A DNA stretch of 5,271 nt, taken from assembly GCA_030628755.1 (NCBI GenBank), contig DAOVQH010000194.1:1-5271 (forward strand), read 5' to 3'. Positions 1 to 5,271 of this stretch are shown in pieces. The stretch's first letter is position 1. Each line of letters begins with the position of its first letter. The position numbers were made by a program, and so were the translations under genes. The DNA comes from Candidatus Cloacimonadota bacterium. GTDB taxonomy: Bacteria; Cloacimonadota; Cloacimonadia; Cloacimonadales; TCS61. The notes beneath the pieces were generated by a model. That model was given only the letters and a program-made list of their open reading frames with translations. It made no database searches and had not been told where the DNA came from.

Positions 1-849
1 ATTCCACCTGATAGTCTGATAAAAGATATTGTTTGGGAACCTGCAAACAGTATCGCCGGTATAACTAATCAGTTAATAGCAAATAATATCGATAAATCTT
101 TTGAAGAAATATTTGTGGATTGGACTATTGCAAACTTCCTGGATGATCCTGATGTGGAAGACAGTTTATATTATTATGAAAACCTGAACTTACCGAATTT
201 CAGTGCTGTTTATACTCATTCTTCATATCCGGTTGGAAACAGTGGCAGTGCAAATAGCTGGGCAGCAGATTACATCCGCTTGTATCCAGCAGATGGTGAT
301 CTGGAACTTACCTTTGATACGAATCACCCAATCGATCTTGGAGTTATCAGGATCGGTGTGCAAGGTATTACTTCAACAGTTGATATCATTCCGATAAGTA
401 ATACATATTGCGGTATTCTACCGGAAATAACGGAAGATTACACCCAGATTATACTTGTGGTTTCAAACCGTGGATATAGTAATATTATGTATTCTTATTC
501 CATATCTGATATTGTTTCTGCAGACGAACCTCAGATTCCTGACAACGAATTTTCCGTTTCCTGTTATCCAAATCCGTTTAACCCGAATTCGGGTAATATA
601 TCATTTGCTATAAGTTCCAACAGCAAACTTCCTGAGAAGATTGAAATATATAACATTAAAGGACAGAAGATAAAAACTTTGGAGTGCATCAACCGTGTTG
701 ATGCAAAAGCGACGGAGTCGCTTTCCCACTATTCCATAGTCTGGAACGGCACCGATGAATCCAGCAAACCCGTCTCATCTGGAATATATTTCTACAAATT
801 AAAATCAGGGAAATTTGAAGTTAGCAGGAAAATGCTGTTAATGAAGTGA
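1..849 (+). CDS. Secreted protein, C-terminal part: metalloprotease-like body with T9SS-type sorting domain (5' truncated)
   Basis: The reading frame is open from base 1 to the TGA at 847-849, giving 282 visible residues; the true start lies upstream. A GTG at 115 could be called as a start, but the coding sequence before it continues the same domain (FEEIFVDWTIANFLDDP spans it), so I reject it. The pattern IFxDWxIANFLDDP...YYY, a later WAADYI and alternating hydrophobic strands resembles what follows the catalytic HExxH domain in M6/M30-like extracellular metalloproteases; this is family recollection, and the catalytic part is not in the window. From 565 on comes a sorting domain: YPNPFNP (565-585), IEIYNIKGQKIK, WNGTDESSKP from 742, and terminal KMLLMK. 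This type of tail directs export through the type IX system and surface attachment or release. Oddities: two translated hairpins at 685-724. The exported-protein call is firm; protease ancestry is moderate. Confidence 0.85.
   Translation: MPPDSLIKDIVWEPANSIAGITNQLIANNIDKSFEEIFVDWTIANFLDDPDVEDSLYYYENLNLPNFSAVYTHSSYPVGNSGSANSWAADYIRLYPADGDLELTFDTNHPIDLGVIRIGVQGITSTVDIIPISNTYCGILPEITEDYTQIILVVSNRGYSNIMYSYSISDIVSADEPQIPDNEFSVSCYPNPFNPNSGNISFAISSNSKLPEKIEIYNIKGQKIKTLECINRVDAKATESLSHYSIVWNGTDESSKPVSSGIYFYKLKSGKFEVSRKMLLMK
581..594. repeat. Perfect 14-bp palindrome within the YPNPFNP region
   Basis: ACCCGAATTCGGGT reads the same on both strands. It encodes part of the residues just after YPNPFNP in the first gene. 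A 14-bp perfect palindrome is only mildly unexpected in 5 kb, so it may be chance. It is listed because two stronger palindromes lie about 90 bp downstream in the same domain. Confidence 0.5.
685..724. repeat. Tandem pair of perfect hairpins inside the sorting-domain coding sequence
   Basis: Hairpin A has arms TGCATCAAC (685-693) and GTTGATGCA (697-705) around the loop CGT. Hairpin B follows at once, with arms AAAGCGAC (706-713) and GTCGCTTT (717-724) around the loop GGA. Both are perfect, and no base separates them. They are translated in frame, giving roughly CINRVDAKATESLS, between the conserved strands QKIK and WNGTDESS. That is a surface-loop position where length can vary. Structure is certain; reading it as an inserted palindromic element is inference. 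Confidence 0.75.
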
Positions 850-879
850 TGTTATTTTGAGTCATAAAACTATAATTGT

Positions 880-885
880 GAAGGA
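880..885 (+). promoter_or_regulatory. Candidate ribosome binding site for the SBBP-repeat gene
   Basis: GAAGGA ends only 3 bases before the ATG at 889, closer than the usual 5-9 bases. A perfect TATAAT lies at 871-876 with no convincing -35 box; a transcript starting from it would begin inside this site, so it is probably not the promoter. The start at 889 is supported mainly by the signal peptide that follows. Confidence 0.4.
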
Positions 886-888
886 ATT

Positions 889-2571
889 ATGAAAAAAACA
901 GGTATAATTTTAGCATTACTGCTGATTACTGTATGTGCTTTTACTCAAGCACCTGATTGGCAATGGGCAACTCAAGCTGGTGGAAGTTTTAATGATAGAG
1001 GATATGAAATCACAATAGATGATGCTGGTAACAGTTATGTGACAGGAAGGTTTTGGGAAACAGCAACCTTTGGTTCCTATTCTCTAACCAGCAGTGGTTC
1101 TTGGGATATTTTTGTAGCAAAGATGGATACGGGTGGATACTGGCAATGGGCAACAAGAGCTGGTGGAACTCATATCGATTATGGATTTGGAATCACAACA
1201 GATAATGCAGGAAACAGTTATGTGACAGGAAGGTTTTGGGAAACAGCAACTTTTGGTTCCTATTCTCTTACAAGTAATGGTAATCGGGATATTTTTGTAG
1301 CCAAGGTGGATGCATATGGAGTTTGGCAATGGGCAACCCATGCCGGTGGAACTGATGAAGACAATGGAAAGGCAATTACAATAGATGATGCAGGGAATAG
1401 TTATGTGACAGGACGTTTTGAAGGTACTGCAACATTTGGTTCTTATTCTCTTACTAGCAGTGGAAGTCGGGATATTTTTGTAGCCAAGGTGGATGCATAT
1501 GGAGTTTGGCAATGGGCAACCCATGCCGGTGGAACTTATGAAGACAATGGAAAGGCAATTACAATAGATGATACAGGGAACAGTTATGTTACAGGAATCT
1601 TTACGGGTACAGCAACCTTTGGTTCCTATTCTCTTACCAGCAATGGATGGGATGATATTTTTGTCGCAAAGATGGATGCAAATGGCAACTGGTTATGGGC
1701 AACCCAAGCTGGTGGAATTGATTATGACAGTGGATATGGAATCACAATTTATGATGCAGGGAACAGTTATGTGACAGGATGGTTTAGGGAGACAGCAACC
1801 TTTGGTTCATATTCTCTTACCAGTAGTGGTCTAAGAGATATCTTTGTAGCAAAGATGGATTCAAATGGAAACTGGTTATGGGCAACAAGAGCTGGTGGAG
1901 TTTTTTATGATTGGGGATATGGAATTACAATAGATAATACAGGGAACAGTTATGTTACAGGAATCTTTACGGGTACAGCAACCTTTGGTTCCTATTCTCT
2001 TACCAGCAATGGATGGGATGATATTTTTGTAGCCAAGATTGATGCAAATGGCAACTGGTTATGGGCAACCAAAGCTGGTGGAACTTCTTATGATATGGGC
2101 TATGGAATCGCAATAGATGATGCTGGGAACATTTATGTGACAGGATGTTTTGAGGATACAGCAACCTTTGGTTTATACTCTCTTACAAGCAGTGGTTATT
2201 TTGATATTTTTGTAGCAAAGTTAAACAGTTCTGTTTTTGCAGAAAATGAAATAATTCCATTAGAAATGAGGCTTTCAAATTACCCCAATCCCTTCAACCC
2301 ATCGACAACGATAAGTTTTGAAACCACCAGTCTTCACCAAGGTTACGCCAGGCAGGCGAATTTACACGAAAATGCACGAATTGAAATCTATAATCTGAAA
2401 GGGCAGAAGATAAAGTCATTCCCTATTTACCAATTCACCAATTCTCCAGTTCACCAAATAACCTGGAACGGCACTGATGAATCCAGCAAACCCGTTTCTT
2501 CTGGGATTTATTTTTACAAATTAAGATCAGGAGACATTGAAATTTCGAAGAAAATGCTGTTGTTGAAGTAA
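889..2571 (+). CDS. Secreted seven-repeat SBBP beta-propeller protein with T9SS-type sorting domain
   Basis: A complete 560-residue exported protein. Residues 1-21 form a signal peptide (MKK, hydrophobic core, TQA before the likely cleavage). Residues 24-450 are seven consecutive repeats of exactly 61 residues, each following WxWATxAGG...D.GN.YVTG.F..TATFG.YSLTS.G..DIFVAK. This matches SBBP (seven-bladed beta-propeller) repeats as I know the family, and seven units would close one propeller. Residues 465-471 are YPNPFNP, followed by IEIYNLKGQKIK at 498-509, WNGTDESSKPVSSGIYFYKL from 526, and terminal KMLLLK: a type IX/FlgD-Ig-like sorting domain. The product should act outside the cell or on its surface; the ligand is unknown. 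Cys16 has Val at -1, so it is not a canonical lipoprotein site. Its 39-bp gap to the preceding secreted-protein gene allows, but does not prove, co-transcription. Confidence 0.93.
   Translation: MKKTGIILALLLITVCAFTQAPDWQWATQAGGSFNDRGYEITIDDAGNSYVTGRFWETATFGSYSLTSSGSWDIFVAKMDTGGYWQWATRAGGTHIDYGFGITTDNAGNSYVTGRFWETATFGSYSLTSNGNRDIFVAKVDAYGVWQWATHAGGTDEDNGKAITIDDAGNSYVTGRFEGTATFGSYSLTSSGSRDIFVAKVDAYGVWQWATHAGGTYEDNGKAITIDDTGNSYVTGIFTGTATFGSYSLTSNGWDDIFVAKMDANGNWLWATQAGGIDYDSGYGITIYDAGNSYVTGWFRETATFGSYSLTSSGLRDIFVAKMDSNGNWLWATRAGGVFYDWGYGITIDNTGNSYVTGIFTGTATFGSYSLTSNGWDDIFVAKIDANGNWLWATKAGGTSYDMGYGIAIDDAGNIYVTGCFEDTATFGLYSLTSSGYFDIFVAKLNSSVFAENEIIPLEMRLSNYPNPFNPSTTISFETTSLHQGYARQANLHENARIEIYNLKGQKIKSFPIYQFTNSPVHQITWNGTDESSKPVSSGIYFYKLRSGDIEISKKMLLLK
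958..2238 (+). repeat. Seven tandem 183-bp coding repeats (SBBP propeller units)
   Basis: Units start at 958, 1141, 1324, 1507, 1690, 1873 and 2056, each exactly 183 bp with no insertion or deletion. Similarity is patchy. Bases 1285-1389 match 1468-1572 (one unit on) with one mismatch, at 1354/1537. Bases 1571-1664 match 1937-2030 (two units on) without mismatch, while other stretches of the same units differ more. Invariant residues include the two Trp near the unit start in repeats 1-4 (WxW, with WLW in 5-7), AGG, GN, YVTG, TATFG and DIFVAK. Confidence 0.95.
2332..2379 (+). repeat. Extra loop sequence in the second sorting domain
   Basis: Between the TISF and IEIYN strands this gene has 20 residues where the first gene has 11. 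The DNA holds TTCACCAA (2333-2340, the same octamer as at 2434 and 2450), a small stem CGCC/GGCG (2346-2349 and 2355-2358) around AGGCA, and two similar decamers at 2361-2370 and 2371-2380 ending in CACGAA. It looks assembled from short repeats, not like conserved protein sequence. Confidence 0.4.
2426..2457 (+). repeat. Four-unit imperfect octanucleotide repeat (TTCACCAA) within coding sequence
   Basis: The units are TTTACCAA (2426-2433), TTCACCAA (2434-2441), TTCTCCAG (2442-2449) and TTCACCAA (2450-2457). They are translated as part of YQFTNSPVHQ between the QKIK and WNGTDESS strands, the same loop that carries the hairpins in the first gene. Eight is not a multiple of three, so gain or loss of one unit would shift the frame and remove the terminal sorting signal. 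Confidence 0.7.
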
Positions 2572-2577
2572 GAAAAA

Positions 2578-2724
2578 ATGAAAATAATCTATTACTTAAT
2601 CACTCTACTCATCGGAGCAGGTTACGGCTGGCCATACTTGTTCCCACGCTCCCGCGTGGGAACACAATGCTCTAACGCTCTGCGTCAAAACCAGATAGGA
2701 ATAGATTCACTTGTTCTTTATTGA
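2578..2724 (+). pseudogene. Short doubtful ORF with signal-peptide-like start, running into the repeat element
   Basis: An ATG 6 bases after the preceding stop opens a 48-codon frame. Its start, MKIIYYLITLLIGAGYGWP, looks like the beginning of an exported protein, but from codon 21 on the frame is repeat-element DNA (the palindrome at 2639-2664 and beyond), and it ends at TGA 2722-2724. If the element is removed while keeping one copy of the flanking ATA, the frame would stop right after GWP, so it may never have been longer. No good ribosome site is seen. It may be a gene-start remnant or chance. Confidence 0.25.
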
Positions 2725-2772
2725 CGCTGGAGCATCTGATTCTTCATTCCTACGCAGGAGCATAGGAACGAG
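2637..2772. mobile_element. Palindrome-rich intergenic element with inverted, self-palindromic ends (MITE/REP-like)
   Basis: The left end (2637-2662) and the reverse complement of the right end (2747-2772) agree at 21 of 26 bases by my count. Each end is itself a hairpin: left arms 2639-2649 and 2654-2664 (11 bp, perfect, loop TCCC), right arms 2747-2755 and 2760-2768 (9 bp, one mismatch, loop AGGA). Two smaller inner stems sit at 2675-2685 (ACGC/GCGT) and 2723-2736 (GACGC/GCATC, one mismatch). ATA occurs on both outer sides (2634-2636, 2773-2775), a possible 3-bp target duplication. It codes for no transposase, so any movement would need one supplied elsewhere. The GTTCCCACGC...GCGTGGGAAC motif resembles dispersed intergenic repeats I recall from several phyla, but I cannot search for it. 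Confidence 0.7.
2639..2664. repeat. Strong hairpin, 11-bp perfect stem
   Basis: Arms TGTTCCCACGC and GCGTGGGAACA pair fully around a TCCC loop, 68 bases after the stop of the SBBP gene. No run of T follows, so it is not a standard intrinsic terminator. It could still protect the upstream mRNA 3' end or weaken read-through, as REP hairpins can. Confidence 0.85.
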
Positions 2773-2784
2773 ATAAGAAATGAA

Positions 2785-3354
2785 ATGAAACCACAAGGTT
2801 ACACAAAGCATTTCAGCGATATCGGATATATTGAGTTCAGAAAAAATGCAAAAGTAAAACATTTGCGTATTACCATTAAAAATTCCGGAGAAATATTTGT
2901 TACAATTCCAAAACATATTTCTTCCAAAACATTTAATGAATTTATTCAATCCAAAACAGGTTGGATAAAAAAACAACTGAAAAAAATCGATGAGAAAAAT
3001 AAATTTACTTCCCAAAATTCCGAAGATAATTTGAGAAATACAATAAACGCTGAAATAATGTTGTGGGAAAAAGTAAAAGAACTATCCGAAAAATTCGGTT
3101 TTCACTATAATCGTTTGTCTCTTCGTTACCAGGAAACAAGGTGGGGAAGTTGTTCATCAAATAACAATATCAGCCTGAATATTAAATTAGTAAATCTTCC
3201 TGAAGAACTCATAGACTTCGTGATTATGCATGAATTGGTTCATACCAAAATAAAGAATCATCAAGAGGAATTCTGGAGAGAATTGGGAAAATATGTGGAA
3301 AATCCCAGAGCATTGCAAACAAAACTGAAAAGATTTAATTTAGCTAAACTATGA
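2785..3354 (+). CDS. YgjP/SprT-like (DUF45) zinc metallohydrolase
   Basis: A 189-residue cytoplasmic protein with no signal peptide or membrane segment. It shows the family landmarks in order: a basic N-terminal strand region (KVKHLRITI..SGEIFVTIPK), RWGSCSS at 119-125, and the zinc site HELVH at 149-153 followed by NH at 158-159 and FW at 163-164. His149, His153 and probably His159 bind metal, with Glu150 catalytic. The family is annotated as YgjP-like metallopeptidase or SprT-like; E. coli YgjP is reported, as I recall, to act on UTP, so protease activity should not be assumed. Length is close to E. coli YgjP. The start at 2785 is the only ATG in the open stretch (from 2740) before the conserved N-terminus; its ribosome site is weak and the upstream bases belong to the repeat element. 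It overlaps the next gene by ATGA. Confidence 0.92.
   Translation: MKPQGYTKHFSDIGYIEFRKNAKVKHLRITIKNSGEIFVTIPKHISSKTFNEFIQSKTGWIKKQLKKIDEKNKFTSQNSEDNLRNTINAEIMLWEKVKELSEKFGFHYNRLSLRYQETRWGSCSSNNNISLNIKLVNLPEELIDFVIMHELVHTKIKNHQEEFWRELGKYVENPRALQTKLKRFNLAKL
3351..3354 (+). promoter_or_regulatory. ATGA stop-start overlap (translational coupling)
   Basis: The TGA of the metallohydrolase shares bases with the ATG of the acetyltransferase. No Shine-Dalgarno sequence is seen before this ATG, so translation of the second gene probably depends on ribosomes finishing the first. Confidence 0.7.
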
Positions 3355-4238
3355 TACGAATTATTAAATCTGAAGATAAACAGCGTGTTCTGGAAATCGC
3401 AGCTAAAATCTGGGAAGGGGATGATTATATTCCAGAGGTCTTTGATGAATGGGTAAAAGATCAGAATGGGATTTTTTCAGGTTTGTGGGAAGATGATAAA
3501 CTGGTTGGATTTGGAAGACTTTGTTATCTAACTCCCACCGATATCTGGTTGGAGGGTTTAAGAAAAGATCCTGATATAAACATAAAGGGTGTTGGGGAGA
3601 AGTTTGCTCGATACTATTTTCAGAAACTAAAAGGTAAAAAGATCAATTCGATTCGATTTTCTACATACTTCGACAACATTGCATCAAAAAAGCTCAATGA
3701 AAAACTGGGCTTTAAAAAAATTCTGACTTTATCTTTAAAAACTTTAGAAATTAAAAAGAAGACTCGATCTGAAATACCAGAAAATCTAACTACAAATTTT
3801 GAATTTGATGAACTTCAAAACTATCTGAAAAATTCAAACTATTTAAAACTAAGTAAAAATTTTATAGGTAAAGGGTGGGTTGTATATCCCTATTCTGTAG
3901 AGCTCTTAACTAAATTTGTAAATGAAAATAAAGTCATTGTATGTATAGACAATAAAACTATTAGGGGTGCTGCATTTTATTCAGATGTTTCTTACGAAAA
4001 TATTTTTTGGATTAGTCTTATTGATGCTGAAGATGAAAGGGTTTATGAGGATTTGTTAAATTGTTTAATTAATCATGCAATTGAACTAAAGAAACAATAT
4101 ATTGAAATATTAGTACCCGAAGATAGAAGATTACTTTCATTTTTAAAAAGTAAAGATTTCAAAAGTTGGGAACAAAACAATGATTTTTACCTTTATGAAT
4201 TACCAGAGCGTCTCATTAGAAAAATAACCTTTCAATAA
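3351..4238 (+). CDS. GNAT-family N-acetyltransferase, two-domain
   Basis: A 295-residue soluble protein. Residues 1-130 have the layout of a GNAT domain: an N-terminal strand (MIRIIKSEDK) and helix, DKLVGFGRL at about 49-57, WLEGLRKDPD at 66-75, the acetyl-CoA loop NIKGVG at 77-82, then DNIASKKLNEKLGFKKI at 108-124, the usual N...LGF end of the fold. The loop has Asn where the consensus has Gln/Arg, but the Gly-x-Gly is kept. Residues about 175-288 look like a second, weaker GNAT-like half (KVIVCIDNKTIRGAAFY, then a helix, IEILVPEDRRLLSFLKSKDF) without a recognisable acetyl-CoA loop. Substrate unknown. Start fixed by the ATGA overlap. The transporter gene follows after 8 bases, so the three genes are probably one operon. 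Confidence 0.85.
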   Translation: MIRIIKSEDKQRVLEIAAKIWEGDDYIPEVFDEWVKDQNGIFSGLWEDDKLVGFGRLCYLTPTDIWLEGLRKDPDINIKGVGEKFARYYFQKLKGKKINSIRFSTYFDNIASKKLNEKLGFKKILTLSLKTLEIKKKTRSEIPENLTTNFEFDELQNYLKNSNYLKLSKNFIGKGWVVYPYSVELLTKFVNENKVIVCIDNKTIRGAAFYSDVSYENIFWISLIDAEDERVYEDLLNCLINHAIELKKQYIEILVPEDRRLLSFLKSKDFKSWEQNNDFYLYELPERLIRKITFQ

Positions 4239-4246
4239 AATAGATC

Positions 4247-5271
4247 ATGATTCCCAAAGACCTGCAATTATTCAAATTTTCTGCCTACGGTTTTCTAAAG
4301 AATTTAAGATTCTTTGATGCATTTATCATTCTCTTTTTCCTTCAGCAGGGTATTTCCTTTCTTGAAATTGGAACGTTAATATCTATCAGAGAGATTTCGA
4401 TAACTATTTTAGAAATCCCGACAGGATTGATTGCAGATTGTTATGGAAGAAGAAGTTCGATGATATTTGCATTTCTTTCTTATATTTTCTCTTTTGCGAT
4501 TTTCTTCTTTTTTCCTAAATTTTCTTTTTATATTATTGCGATGGTCTTTTTTGCATTGGGAGAAGCTTTCCGCACCGGTACACACAAAGCAATGATCCTG
4601 GAATATCTGGATATAAAAAATATCAGGCATCTCAAGGTGGAATATTATGGTTTCACCAGAAGCTGGTCACAGAAAGGTTCCGCTCTTGCTGCGTTGATTG
4701 CAGGTGCTATTGTAATCTATTCTGGAAATTATAAATACATATTTCTTGGCTCAATTATCCCTTATATCTTTGCTCTATTTTTAATGATTTCCTATCCTAA
4801 AGAATTGGATGGAGAAATTGAAAAGAAGGTACATCCGAATTTCTGGAAAGCAATATTCATTAATTTCAGAGATACAACCAGAGATTTTATCAGGGTTTTT
4901 AAAAATCCTTTACTTAGGAAATCACTGATAAATTCATCACTTTTTGATGGACTATTTAAGACAGTGAAAGATTATATACAGCCCATTTTAAAGGCATTTG
5001 CATTGTCAATTCCGGTTTTGTTATTCATAAAAGACAAAAGAGATACGGTTGTTATTGCTGTGGTATATTTTCTGCTCTTTCTTTTGACGTCTTATGCTGC
5101 CAAAAATTCAGAGAAATTTAAAAATAAATTTAAATCGCTTGCTAATGCCATAAATTTGAGTTTCATTTTCGGTGTATTTTTCGTGATTCTTTCCGGGTTA
5201 TTTTATGTTCTGAATTTAATGATTTTGACTATTGTTTGTTTCATTTTATTTTATACTTTTCAGAATTTACG
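4247..5271 (+). CDS. Major facilitator superfamily transporter (3' truncated)
   Basis: An ATG at 4247 opens a frame with no stop to the end of the window: 341 residues and two extra bases. An in-frame TAG at 4241-4243 fixes this as the earliest start; no clear ribosome site is present, and the gap to the acetyltransferase is 8 bp. The protein is strongly hydrophobic. It has the MFS motif A in the loop after helix 2, EIPTGLIADCYGRR (56-69), with the conserved Gly60, Asp64, Gly67 and Arg68-Arg69. Further helices lie around 71-90, 93-107, 145-159, 164-182, 244-261, 266-282, 301-320 and 322-338. FRTGTHKAMILEYL (108-121) matches the helix-4 region of drug-export-like members. MFS proteins are usually about 400 residues, so roughly the last 50-70 are missing. 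Substrate is not predictable; an efflux role is a guess from family resemblance. Confidence 0.9.
   Translation, partial: MIPKDLQLFKFSAYGFLKNLRFFDAFIILFFLQQGISFLEIGTLISIREISITILEIPTGLIADCYGRRSSMIFAFLSYIFSFAIFFFFPKFSFYIIAMVFFALGEAFRTGTHKAMILEYLDIKNIRHLKVEYYGFTRSWSQKGSALAALIAGAIVIYSGNYKYIFLGSIIPYIFALFLMISYPKELDGEIEKKVHPNFWKAIFINFRDTTRDFIRVFKNPLLRKSLINSSLFDGLFKTVKDYIQPILKAFALSIPVLLFIKDKRDTVVIAVVYFLLFLLTSYAAKNSEKFKNKFKSLANAINLSFIFGVFFVILSGLFYVLNLMILTIVCFILFYTFQNL

Noticed and set aside
115..117. GTG as the start of the first gene
   Set aside because: The frame is open upstream to base 1 and the domain pattern crosses this codon, so the gene is truncated by the window edge.
871..876. Perfect TATAAT just before the SBBP gene
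   Set aside because: No -35 box at a suitable distance, and a transcript from it would start within the ribosome site, leaving almost no leader. AT-rich DNA makes such hexamers common.
1084..1524. Long minus-strand open frame with internal repeats
   Set aside because: It is the antisense of the 183-bp propeller units; its repeats only mirror the sense gene, and it has no start signal or recognisable product.
958..2238. CRISPR-like array
   Set aside because: The regular 183-bp spacing comes from coding repeats that are similar along their whole length; there are no unique spacers.
2639..2664. Intrinsic terminator after the SBBP gene
   Set aside because: The stem is strong but is not followed by a T-run, and it belongs to a larger palindromic element.
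2707..3015. Minus-strand open frame across the repeat element and the metallohydrolase start
   Set aside because: It overlaps a gene with clear catalytic motifs, and its N-terminal part is antisense to repeat-element DNA.
4409..4630. Minus-strand open frame within the transporter region
   Set aside because: The plus strand here encodes MFS helices and motif A without interruption; the minus frame is very basic and shows no domain.

Overview
The window looks like chromosomal DNA from an AT-rich bacterium of the Fibrobacterota-Chlorobiota-Bacteroidota superphylum, most plausibly a Cloacimonadota-type genome. The best evidence is that two neighbouring secreted proteins end in the same C-terminal domain: a YPNPFNP motif, an IEIYN[IL]KGQKIK strand, WNGTDESSKPVSSGIYFYKL, and a final KMLL[ML]K. 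This is the style of type IX secretion (T9SS type A) or FlgD-Ig-like sorting domains in those phyla. Shine-Dalgarno sequences are weak or absent at most starts, which also fits. The lineage is an inference from protein style, not from a marker gene.

Layout (all genes on + strand). 1-849: the 3' part of a secreted protein whose visible body resembles the region after the catalytic domain in M6/M30-like extracellular metalloproteases. 889-2571: a complete secreted protein with a signal peptide, seven exact-length 61-residue SBBP-type beta-propeller repeats, and the same sorting domain. 2572-2784: an intergenic stretch mostly filled by a palindrome-rich repeat element of about 136 bp (2637-2772), preceded by a short doubtful reading frame. 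2785-3354: a YgjP/SprT-like (DUF45) zinc-metallohydrolase. 3351-4238: a GNAT-type acetyltransferase with a second GNAT-like half, overlapping the previous gene by ATGA. 4247-5271: a major facilitator superfamily transporter that runs off the window end; it has no stop codon here, so simple ORF calling can miss it.

How the parts may work together. The first two genes are both exported and share a near-identical sorting tail, so they probably use the same secretion machinery; whether they share a transcript is not visible. The last three genes are packed tightly (4-bp overlap, then 8 bp) and look like one transcription unit. No pathway ties hydrolase, acetyltransferase and transporter together from sequence alone.

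The most unusual content is small repeat DNA. In the sorting domain of the first gene, two perfect hairpins lie back to back inside the coding sequence (685-724). At the equivalent place in the second gene, four units of an 8-nt repeat are translated (2426-2457). The intergenic element at 2637-2772 has ends that are inverted copies of each other and are each palindromic. The propeller repeats also show patchy near-identity at DNA level, suggesting recent exchange between units.
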